Below, one piece after another: positions 1-5,567 of a DNA stretch of 8,575 nucleotides. The notes under the pieces were generated by a model. That model was not told where the DNA came from. It did no database searches and saw nothing but the letters and a program-made list of their open reading frames with translations. Source of the DNA: DRVV01 sp964487415 (lineage in GTDB: Archaea; Thermoproteota; Bathyarchaeia; Bathyarchaeales; Bathycorpusculaceae); assembly GCA_964487415.1 (NCBI GenBank), contig CAZAPQ010000104.1, forward strand, positions 1 through 8,575. The letters run 5' to 3'. Numbering within the stretch: the stretch's first letter is position 1; every line of letters begins with the position of its first letter. The position numbers were made by a program, and so were the translations under genes.

Positions 1-1191
1 GTTCAGCTTAAGGAGAAATACAAGGAGGACATTGAAGTTTACGTTTTCTACATGGACATGAGGACAAACTTCAAGGGATTTGAAGAATTCTACCAGAGGG
101 CAAGGGAGCTTGGAGTAAACTTCATCCGCGGAAGGGTAAGCCGCATTGTGGAGGTCCCGGAAACCAGGAACCTGATAATCCACGCGGAAGACGCTAACCT
201 TGGCATGCCAATAGAAATAGAGGCTGAAATGGTTGTTCTAGCAACAGCAGCAATACCTAAGAAGGGCTCAGAGGATATTTCCAGAATTCTAAACCTTACA
301 AGGGGCGCTGACGGCTTCTTTATGGAAAGCCATCCTAAGCTTAAACCCTTGGACTCTCCTACGGACGGAATATTCTTGGCTGGCGCTTGCCAAGGGCCAA
401 AGGATATACCCTACAGCGTTTCCCAAGGCTGCGGTGCAGCTGCCCGCGCGGCAACTGTGCTTTCAAAGCAGAAATGGAAAATTGAGCCCATTATTGCCGT
501 TGTTGATCCAAGCAGATGTAGGAATGTAACTGCGAGGTGTGGAATATGTGCTGAGCGTTGCCCCTACGGGGCTATTAAAATTGCTGAAAAGCAACCTGCA
601 AATGTTATAACAGCCATGTGTCACGGCTGTGGAACATGCGCTGCAGAGTGTCCCGCGGACGCCATAACACAGATGCACTTTACAGACGCCCAGATATTGG
701 CTCAGCTGAGAACAGCCCTTGAAAAGGACCCAGAAGACAAGATCCTAGCTTTCCTATGTAACTGGTGCAGCTACGCTGGCGCAGACCTAGCTGGAACAAG
801 CCGCTTCGAGTATCCGCCGACTATACGCCCAATAAGGGTCATGTGCTCCGGAAGGGTTGACAGGGACTTTGTCCTAGAGGCTTTCAGGCTTGGGGCAGGT
901 ATGGTTCTAGTTGCTGCATGTCACCTGCCCTATGACTGCCATTATATCAGTGGGAACTGGAAAATGAAGGCTAGGATGGATGCGCTGGCGCCCATGCTGC
1001 ATAAGCTTGGCCTAAGCCCAGAAAGATTCAGAGTGGAGTATATTTCCGCTGCTGAAGGCGTGAAGTTTGCAGAGTTAATCAAAGAAATGACTGAGCAGAT
1101 GCGGGCAATTGGCAGAGATCGAATTAAGGCTGAGAATGAGAAGCTTCGTCCTGTGCTTGAGAACATGCTCAAGCGAAAAGAGAAAAGGTAG
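1..1191 (+). CDS. hdrA: Heterodisulfide reductase subunit A fused to MvhD-type iron-sulfur domain (5' end outside window)
   Basis: The reading frame is open from base 1, so this is the C-terminal 396 residues of a longer protein; the ATG at 52 is internal, because the residues before it (EVYVFYMDMR) are typical HdrA sequence. HdrA is the cytoplasmic FAD protein that bifurcates electrons between ferredoxin and a heterodisulfide-type acceptor. Counting from the ATG at 52, residues 1-138 are the end of the FAD domain (GACQGPKDIP, SQGCGAAARA). Residues 151-205 hold two [4Fe-4S] ferredoxin motifs. Residues 231-352 match MvhD/FrhD (CNWCSYAGAD, RVMCSGRVD, CHLPYDCHYISGN, with Cys 236, 239, 265, 290 and 296), which carries the [2Fe-2S] cluster receiving electrons from hydrogenase or formate dehydrogenase. 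The fusion implies direct electron entry into HdrA. One oddity is that the first ferredoxin motif has C-x6-C-x2-C-x3-CP (Cys 156, 163, 166, 170) instead of C-x2-C. No hdrB, hdrC or hydrogenase gene is visible, so the physiological partner is unknown. Confidence 0.92.
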   Translation, partial: VQLKEKYKEDIEVYVFYMDMRTNFKGFEEFYQRARELGVNFIRGRVSRIVEVPETRNLIIHAEDANLGMPIEIEAEMVVLATAAIPKKGSEDISRILNLTRGADGFFMESHPKLKPLDSPTDGIFLAGACQGPKDIPYSVSQGCGAAARAATVLSKQKWKIEPIIAVVDPSRCRNVTARCGICAERCPYGAIKIAEKQPANVITAMCHGCGTCAAECPADAITQMHFTDAQILAQLRTALEKDPEDKILAFLCNWCSYAGADLAGTSRFEYPPTIRPIRVMCSGRVDRDFVLEAFRLGAGMVLVAACHLPYDCHYISGNWKMKARMDALAPMLHKLGLSPERFRVEYISAAEGVKFAELIKEMTEQMRAIGRDRIKAENEKLRPVLENMLKRKEKR

Positions 1192-1194
1192 CAG

Positions 1195-1206
1195 AAAACT
1201 TTTATG
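1195..1206 (+). promoter_or_regulatory. TATA-like promoter of the Lrp-family gene
   Basis: AAAACTTTTATG resembles an archaeal BRE plus TATA box. Its centre lies about 26 bp before the ATG at 1229, and there is no SD sequence between, so a leaderless transcript is the simplest reading. It begins just after the hdrA stop codon. Confidence 0.5.
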
Positions 1207-1228
1207 AGTGTTAGTTAATTCGTAGGCT

Positions 1229-1714
1229 ATGGCTGAACAAAAGCTGATATACCTACTTTACGAGCTGATGAAGGATTCCAAAAGAAGCGATAGGGAGCTT
1301 GCAAAAGCAATAGGCGTTTCCCAGCCAACCATCACCAGAATGAGAAAAAACCTTGAAAATCTTGAGTATATCCGCGAGTACACTGTGATACCAGCCCTTG
1401 AAAAAATCGGCTTCGAAATACTTGCCCTAAACTTTCTGTCAGCAAATCTAACCCCTGAATTTAATGACTGGATTTCTAAAAATCCCAAAATAATATTCGC
1501 AAGCACTGGCGAAGGGGCAGAGGGCAACACTCTACTTTTGGCTTCAATTCATAAGGATTTTACAGATTTTTCAGAATTCATCAGTGAAATCAGAAAACTT
1601 TTCGCTTCAAATGTCCAAAGTCTTAAAAGTTTTCTCTCCTCTCTAAAGGTGGACGTGGTTAAGCCTTTCTCCTTAAGAAATTTAGAGCGAATCCAGCCTA
1701 AACCGTCTAAATAA
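1229..1714 (+). CDS. Lrp/AsnC-like winged-helix transcriptional regulator
   Basis: This 161-residue protein has an N-terminal helix-turn-helix at about residues 18-46 (SDRELAKAIGVSQPTITRMR), followed by the YIREYTVIPALEKIGFEILAL strand-turn region that in Lrp/AsnC proteins links the DNA-binding and effector domains. The rest (65-145) has the size of an Lrp ligand-binding (RAM) domain but is divergent, and I cannot name an effector. Family members bind DNA as dimers or octamers and often respond to amino acids. The ATG at 1229 fits a leaderless start behind the TATA-like box at 1195-1206. The 3' end overlaps the 3' end of the convergent amino-acid permease by 33 bp. Regulation of that permease is a reasonable guess from position and family, not something the sequence shows. 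Confidence 0.8.
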   Translation: MAEQKLIYLLYELMKDSKRSDRELAKAIGVSQPTITRMRKNLENLEYIREYTVIPALEKIGFEILALNFLSANLTPEFNDWISKNPKIIFASTGEGAEGNTLLLASIHKDFTDFSEFISEIRKLFASNVQSLKSFLSSLKVDVVKPFSLRNLERIQPKPSK

Positions 1715-2992
1715 GCGATGTGTAATAGCGCCAGCAGCTAATGTTGCGCCTCCTATTGCAAAAGCGTGAAGCGAGGTAAGGGCTGTAAAAACTAAAAAAA
1801 TCATACACGTAATTGCCCCAAAAAAAGACACTATTGGTGTATATCTTCTTTTTTCGATTTTTAACTTCAAGGCAGCAACGTTGGTCAATGTATAATAAAA
1901 GAGCAAAGCAAAATTGCTAACCGCCACAACGCTTGCTATATCAATCAGAAGGACAAGCAGGATCATAACGACCCCAAAAATTCCAATGGAATAATGCGGC
2001 GTGTTATATTTTGAATGAAGTTTCCCAAAGACCTGTGGTAAATCTTCCCTCCTTGCCATGGCATATGCCATTCTTGAAACTCCCAAAATGGTTGTGAGCA
2101 ATACACTGGCTGTGGCGATAAGTCCTCCAGCGGAGACAATATAGACCGCCAATGGATTTTTAGAAGCACCTATAGCCTCAATGAGGGGTGATCTTGCCTC
2201 TGCAAGTTTGTCCGCGCCTATGAGGCCTACTGACACGATACCCACAAGAATATAGACGATGGTGGAAATGGTCAAAGAAATTAATATGGCCCTTGGTACG
2301 TTTCTTTTTGCATCTTTAACTTCTTCGGCTATAACAGCGACCCTCGCAAGTCCTCCGTAGGCAAAGAAGATGTAGAAAGCTCCGGAGAGAACTCCCCATT
2401 GGAAGGGATTGAAGGGGATTAAATTTGAAAAATCCACGTATATCATCCCATAAATTACAAAAAAGCCGAGTATCCCTAACTTTGCAGCCACTAGAATGTT
2501 ATTTAAAAAAGCGGATTCGCGAGCTCCCAAAAAGTTAAGAATGGTAAATAAGGCACAGAGGGAAGCTGCAACCCAGTTTGGAGGAAGTAGCGTAAAAAAA
2601 GAGCAAAAATAATGGGCAAAGCCCAAAGCCACAGCTGAACCTGCAAAGGTGTTGGATATAACCCACATCCAACCTGTTAAAAATCCTACAAATGGTGAGA
2701 TAAGCTGATATGCATACTCGTAAATGCTTCCCTCTCGAGGCTGCCATGAGGCTAATTCTGAGAAACTTAGCGCTGTAAAGAGAGAGATCACGGCGGCTAT
2801 TAGCATAGATACTGCCAATGCTGAGCCAGCATAGCCGGAAGCTATACCCGTGACGACAAATATTCCTGCGCCAACTATGGCGCCAATATTTATGGCCACA
2901 GCGTCGCATAGTCCTAAAGTGGGCTTTAACCTGTTTTGCTGCTGATTCTTGCTTGCACCCATTTTGTGAGGACAACCCTTTGAATTTGCCAA
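1682..2992 (-). CDS. APC-superfamily amino acid permease
   Basis: This 436-residue polytopic membrane protein has about 12 hydrophobic segments (roughly 29-52, 55-78, 99-128, 137-155, 163-185, 197-220, 236-260, 283-305, 334-350, 353-375, 386-406 and 408-424). Segment 1 contains GAIVGAGIF, the unwound substrate-binding stretch of APC transporters. Residues 209-234 (FFAYGGLARVAVIAEEVKDA, then KRNVPRAI) match the family's TM6 to cytoplasmic-loop signature. It probably imports or exchanges amino acids or polyamines; the substrate cannot be told from sequence. The start is uncertain: TTG at 2992 lies 1 nt after the upstream stop codon and suggests translational coupling, while an ATG at 2962 would remove only ten polar residues. 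Neither has a convincing SD. It follows the metallopeptidase-like gene as a probable two-gene operon and runs tail to tail into the Lrp-like gene. Confidence 0.9.
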   Translation of the reverse strand: MANSKGCPHKMGASKNQQQNRLKPTLGLCDAVAINIGAIVGAGIFVVTGIASGYAGSALAVSMLIAAVISLFTALSFSELASWQPREGSIYEYAYQLISPFVGFLTGWMWVISNTFAGSAVALGFAHYFCSFFTLLPPNWVAASLCALFTILNFLGARESAFLNNILVAAKLGILGFFVIYGMIYVDFSNLIPFNPFQWGVLSGAFYIFFAYGGLARVAVIAEEVKDAKRNVPRAILISLTISTIVYILVGIVSVGLIGADKLAEARSPLIEAIGASKNPLAVYIVSAGGLIATASVLLTTILGVSRMAYAMARREDLPQVFGKLHSKYNTPHYSIGIFGVVMILLVLLIDIASVVAVSNFALLFYYTLTNVAALKLKIEKRRYTPIVSFFGAITCMIFLVFTALTSLHAFAIGGATLAAGAITHRLFRRFRLDSL

Positions 2993-2993
2993 A

Positions 2994-3497
2994 TTATACT
3001 ATGTAATTCCTGTCGGTTCTTTCAAAGTCCTTAACTATTTCCATAATTCTGTTGGATGCGCCATCATGGTTCAGCGGTATCCCCTTTAACAATATCCATG
3101 GGCTACCTTTTGCAATGGCGGTAACTATGTGATTCTCTCCAAAGCATTGGCTGGCCACTTGATATACAAGGTTCTTAACCTCCAGCTCGGAAACGTATCC
3201 AAGGGCATGGATGTACTCGTGGAGTAGAAGATTGTATATAAACGCATTAATGACGCGCCTAGATTTTGTTGAAGCTTCAACAATTTGGACAAGAGTCTTA
3301 TTTAATATTATGTTGTTTGTTCCAATGGGATGATATGCTCCTAGTCTTAAAGGTAAGTCCTCAAGAAACAGCATCATTCCGGCTCTGCGCCTTTTCAAAG
3401 TATGCCACACCGAATCTTTTACAACCTCCCATATTTCACCATAACTTGAAGCTCTTTCAAGTCTTATACGATATGCTTCAGTATCATTATCCGCCAA
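2994..3497 (-). CDS. Small HExxH zinc-metallopeptidase-like protein, uncharacterised
   Basis: This is a 167-residue soluble protein without signal peptide or membrane segment. Residues 93-97 are HEYIH, the zincin HExxH motif, in the context LLLHEYIHALGYVSELE. His93 and His97 would bind zinc, Glu94 would be catalytic, and Glu104 or Glu106 is a candidate third ligand. The preceding LGAYHPIGTNNIILNKTLV (residues 52-70) looks like the edge strand that binds substrate in small zincins. I do not recognise a named family, and substrate and physiological role are unknown. The start is TTG at 3497 with an AAGGGG-type SD 5 nt upstream. The gene is followed after 1 nt by the permease, so the two are probably co-transcribed. 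Zinc-dependent hydrolase activity is inferred from the motif alone. Confidence 0.72.
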   Translation of the reverse strand: MADNDTEAYRIRLERASSYGEIWEVVKDSVWHTLKRRRAGMMLFLEDLPLRLGAYHPIGTNNIILNKTLVQIVEASTKSRRVINAFIYNLLLHEYIHALGYVSELEVKNLVYQVASQCFGENHIVTAIAKGSPWILLKGIPLNHDGASNRIMEIVKDFERTDRNYIV

Positions 3498-3534
3498 TTT
3501 GGCCCCTTCTAATCAATTGTAAAAGTGTAGGTTA

Positions 3535-3547
3535 AAACATAAAATTG
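3535..3547 (-). promoter_or_regulatory. Possible TATA element for the metallopeptidase-permease pair
   Basis: On the minus strand this reads as an AT-rich box (TTTTATGTT) about 43 bp before the TTG at 3497. Transcription would start near 3514 and give a short leader that includes the AAGGGG SD. The evidence is composition and spacing only. Confidence 0.3.
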
Positions 3548-3562
3548 TTTTGAGCGCATTCA

Positions 3563-3577
3563 AGAAATTTAAATAAG
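3563..3577 (+). promoter_or_regulatory. BRE/TATA promoter of the C/D box sRNA
   Basis: GAAATTTAAATAAG is a good archaeal BRE plus TATA match. The TTTAAATA centre near 3571 predicts transcription start about 26 bp downstream, at 3597-3601. That is the left edge of the predicted sRNA. Confidence 0.6.
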
Positions 3578-3594
3578 CTTGGCTTATCCATAAA

Positions 3595-3661
3595 TTTTGG
3601 ACGATGAAGAGATCGAGGTACGCTGAATTGGTGATTGCTTTTTCCGCTCCTGAGTCCAAAA
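3595..3661 (+). ncRNA. Box C/D guide sRNA, predicted to direct 2'-O-methylation of 23S rRNA
   Basis: The elements occur in the correct order and spacing. Box C is ACGATGA (3601-3607, one mismatch to RTGATGA). A 15-nt guide follows, then box D' CTGA (3623-3626), a 4-nt spacer, a degenerate box C' GTGATTG (3631-3637), a 12-nt guide (3638-3649), and box D CTGA (3650-3653). The ends can pair: ATTTTGGAC (3594-3602) is perfectly complementary to GTCCAAAAT (3654-3662). The D' guide contains ATCGAGGT (3612-3619), complementary to ACCUCGAU of the 23S peptidyl-transferase region. The fifth base upstream of box D' (G3618) pairs with E. coli-numbered C2498, as the fifth-nucleotide rule requires. The 12-nt D guide has no target I recognise. 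A strong TATA box sits at the right distance. One caveat is that the terminal pairing runs up to the boxes without the usual three-base kink-turn bulge, and the second base of box C is C instead of U. Confidence 0.72.
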
Positions 3662-3710
3662 TAGAAGCCTAGCTGGATACTGACGCAAAAAGGATGAAGG
3701 AAGCGTTTGC

Positions 3711-3932
3711 CTATACTTTTTCAGAAGATCCTGTGAAATATGCCCATATGCTTACTACGATTAGCGATAGGAAGGCACCTGCAAGTCCTGAAATGAGATA
3801 CTTAGCGCTCAAGAATGCTGGCAGCAGTGCTATGAGGGCTGGAACCACATAGTCGGCTGTAAGCTGAGCTATGACTCCTGCTATGAACCCTAGGAGGGCA
3901 ACAAGTCCAAATATCTTAAGCCTTTCGCCCAT
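3711..3932 (-). CDS. Small integral membrane protein, uncharacterised
   Basis: This encodes 73 residues from the ATG at 3932, which has an AGGTGG SD five bases upstream. An in-frame ATG at 3953 would add MSKLGGK but lacks an SD. After a short basic start (MGERLK), the sequence is hydrophobic almost throughout, with two and perhaps three membrane segments separated by short polar turns, ending in the polar tail TGSSEKV. I recognise no family. It is transcribed divergently from the cdv cluster, sharing about 225 bp of intergenic DNA, and its 3' end points toward the sRNA. An AT-rich minus-strand box near 3984-3992 could serve as its TATA element. The long hydrophobic frame and good SD support a real gene. 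Any link to division is positional only. Confidence 0.6.
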   Translation of the reverse strand: MGERLKIFGLVALLGFIAGVIAQLTADYVVPALIALLPAFLSAKYLISGLAGAFLSLIVVSIWAYFTGSSEKV

Positions 3933-4013
3933 TTTACCACCTAGCTTAGACATATTTTTAGGCTTCTTTTTAGTCTAACTTACATATTTTTGTCTATTAG
4001 CTCAAAAACAGCA

Positions 4014-4103
4014 AGCATATGTTTTCGTTAAAAAATTAAAGCCTAAAAGCATTCCACCTGAAGCATATATCTCTATGTATATAGGCAAATATTACCAGCA
4101 TAT
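4014..4103 (+). repeat. Three AGCATAT heptamers upstream of the cdv cluster
   Basis: Identical AGCATAT copies start at 4014, 4062 and 4097, within the 225-bp intergenic region between the divergent small membrane protein and the first cdv gene. They could be operator sites, but the region is AT-rich and no known archaeal cell-cycle box is recognised. Confidence 0.3.
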
Positions 4104-4110
4104 TAACAAT

Positions 4111-4151
4111 GTATAAAATTCTGCTTTGGCTTCTAGCCCTACACGGAGGAG
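4111..4151 (+). promoter_or_regulatory. Candidate TATA box and SD of the cdv operon
   Basis: TATAAAAT at 4112-4119 predicts a start near 4141, just ahead of the strong SD GGAGGAG at 4145-4151. The SD lies 6 nt before the TTG at 4158 and decides that start. A second AT-rich box (ATGTATATAGG, about 4074-4084) is an alternative TATA element that would give a leader of about 50 nt. Confidence 0.45.
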
Positions 4152-4157
4152 TAGGCA

Positions 4158-4820
4158 TTGTCAGAGAGATTTGCTAAACGTTGGGAAGAAAAGGAAATTA
4201 ATCAACCGTTCACCGAACGCATCAAAGAGGCTGTGAGACCTCCAGGTCCATTGAAGCCAAGGCTTGACATGGCCATCAGGCGTATAGAGCTGCAAATCCA
4301 AAAGTTGGATCAGGCAAGTGAAAGATTCAGCCAAAGAGATAAGTCGATATTCGCAAGAATTGTTGATGCCTATACAAAGCATGACATGGCTAGAGCCAAT
4401 GTTTTTGCCAATGAGCTGGCGGAAATAAGGAAAATGGAAAAGATGATAATGCATGCCCGGCTTGCCCTTGAGCAAATAGTCTTACGGTTACGCACGGTTA
4501 CAGAACTCGGTGATGTGGTTTCAACTCTAGGTCCAGCCATCAGTGTGCTTAGAGCCGTACAAGTTGGAATGACTAATGTGTTTCCAGAGGCGGAAAGGGA
4601 ACTCGGGCAAATAAACAATCTATTGAGCGGCATAATCGTAGAGGCTGGACAGAGCACAGGGCTTTCCATAAACTTTGAGGCAGCCAATGAGGATGCCCAG
4701 AAAATCCTCAGCGAAGCCGCAGCTGTGGCTGAGCAGAGAATAAAGGATAAGTTTCCGGAACTTCCAGCTGGGATACCATCAGTTCCATTGGGTGAAAAAT
4801 CCTCAACTGAAACTTCGTAG
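4158..4820 (+). CDS. cdvB1: ESCRT-III/Snf7-family division protein with MIM2 motif (CdvB paralogue without winged helix)
   Basis: This 220-residue protein starts at TTG behind GGAGGAG. Residues about 32-195 are the all-helical ESCRT-III core, with long charged helices including ANVFANELAEIRKMEKMIMH and the hydrophobic VVSTLGPAISVLRAVQ stretch. The central region aligns by eye with the second ESCRT-III gene of this cluster. Residues 199-211 (FPELPAGIPSVPL) form a proline-rich MIM2-type motif that would bind the MIT domain of CdvC. There is no C-terminal winged helix, so direct binding to CdvA is not expected; by analogy with Sulfolobus CdvB1/B2 it would copolymerise with or follow CdvB at the constricting membrane. 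An extra charged N-terminal segment (1-30) precedes the core and could be the membrane-contact region. The symbol is by architecture and does not claim strict orthology with Sulfolobus cdvB1. It is the first gene of the cdv operon. Confidence 0.88.
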   Translation: MSERFAKRWEEKEINQPFTERIKEAVRPPGPLKPRLDMAIRRIELQIQKLDQASERFSQRDKSIFARIVDAYTKHDMARANVFANELAEIRKMEKMIMHARLALEQIVLRLRTVTELGDVVSTLGPAISVLRAVQVGMTNVFPEAERELGQINNLLSGIIVEAGQSTGLSINFEAANEDAQKILSEAAAVAEQRIKDKFPELPAGIPSVPLGEKSSTETS

Positions 4821-4832
4821 AAGGTGATGAAT

Positions 4833-5534
4833 ATGTGCCAAAGCCCCAACCTTTTTTTAATTCTTGGCAGAGAGGTTAAAGATGAGTATGGCTATGTACT
4901 TGGCGAAGTTGCATCCTTCGCCGTGAAACCCAGCGGGATTATAGACTCCATTTATATTAAACACAAGAGTGGAAAATTTACAAAGCACCCTATAGAAAAC
5001 ATTAAATTCGATGGTCAAGAGGTTGTTTTAATATCAAGTCTCAAATTAGAAACAGAAAATTTATGTGATAAAATTCCATTAATTTGGCGGAAGGACCAAG
5101 CCCTAAAGGAGCTCGTTGAAAGGAATAAGATATCTCCCGAGGTTTACGAGGACCTGCATGCCAGTTTTGAGGGTGCCTTAAATCAGCTGAAAAGCGAAGC
5201 CCAGGCGCTACTTGAAAAAATAAAAATTGAAATTGAAAGGTGTAACAAAGAAATTAGAGAATTGAATTACGCCCTTGTCCATTTAGAAGTCGAACATGAA
5301 ATAGGCGAAATTCCAGACTCTTACTACAGCAAGACCCTTTCGATGATACAGGAATGTCTAAAGAAGGTTAATGCTGAAAAAGCCGATCTTGAAGCTTTAA
5401 GAAGCAACCTTTCAAATATTCTTTTAGGCGAAGCTCCCTGCAAACCGTCTGCTGAAATATCTGATGTAAAGACTGAAGCTCCTAGTTTACCTGAACCTCC
5501 AACTATGGTTTACATGAAGGATGTCGGCGGATAA
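4833..5534 (+). CDS. cdvA: Cell division protein CdvA (PRC-barrel, coiled coil, C-terminal ESCRT-III-binding peptide)
   Basis: In Sulfolobus CdvA binds membrane and DNA at mid-cell and recruits CdvB. From the ATG at 4833 the protein has 233 residues. I prefer this start because AAGGTGA lies five bases upstream; in-frame GTG 4824 and ATG 4827 would add at most three residues and overlap that SD. Residues about 5-74 form the PRC-barrel-like beta domain (LGREVKDEYGYVLGEVASFA onward). Residues 84-197 are a heptad-rich coiled coil with a helical-hairpin break at NKISPEVYEDL and a second at IGEIPDSYYSK, both features I recall from crenarchaeal CdvA. A flexible tail (198-233) ends in LPEPPTMVYMKDVGG. 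Its hydrophobic strand-like end corresponds to the E3B peptide that completes the CdvB winged helix, and LPEPP is also identical to part of the MIM2 motif in the next gene. The gap from the previous gene is 12 nt. Confidence 0.88.
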   Translation: MCQSPNLFLILGREVKDEYGYVLGEVASFAVKPSGIIDSIYIKHKSGKFTKHPIENIKFDGQEVVLISSLKLETENLCDKIPLIWRKDQALKELVERNKISPEVYEDLHASFEGALNQLKSEAQALLEKIKIEIERCNKEIRELNYALVHLEVEHEIGEIPDSYYSKTLSMIQECLKKVNAEKADLEALRSNLSNILLGEAPCKPSAEISDVKTEAPSLPEPPTMVYMKDVGG

Positions 5535-5567
5535 AAATAATTCCTTGACAACCAGTAGGCGGAGGGA

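Noticed and set aside
463..678. Minus-strand frame inside hdrA.
   Set aside because: It overlaps the ferredoxin-motif region of HdrA and is a by-product of the opposite-strand codons.
3266..3535. 89-residue plus-strand frame opposite the metallopeptidase-like gene.
   Set aside because: It has no recognisable domain and lies antisense to a gene with an intact HExxH motif, an SD and a coupled neighbour; it is a shadow frame.
3604..3672. A 22-codon frame from ATG 3604, which continues past an in-frame TAG to 3852 and might suggest a pyrrolysine codon or a pseudogene.
   Set aside because: The region is explained better by the C/D box sRNA; the continuation past 3711 lies opposite the membrane-protein gene, and no protein family is recognisable.
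4370..4849. 159-residue minus-strand frame across the first ESCRT-III gene.
   Set aside because: It is antisense to a clear ESCRT-III protein, has a composition biased to Ser, Ala and Ile without domain features, and has no promoter or SD.
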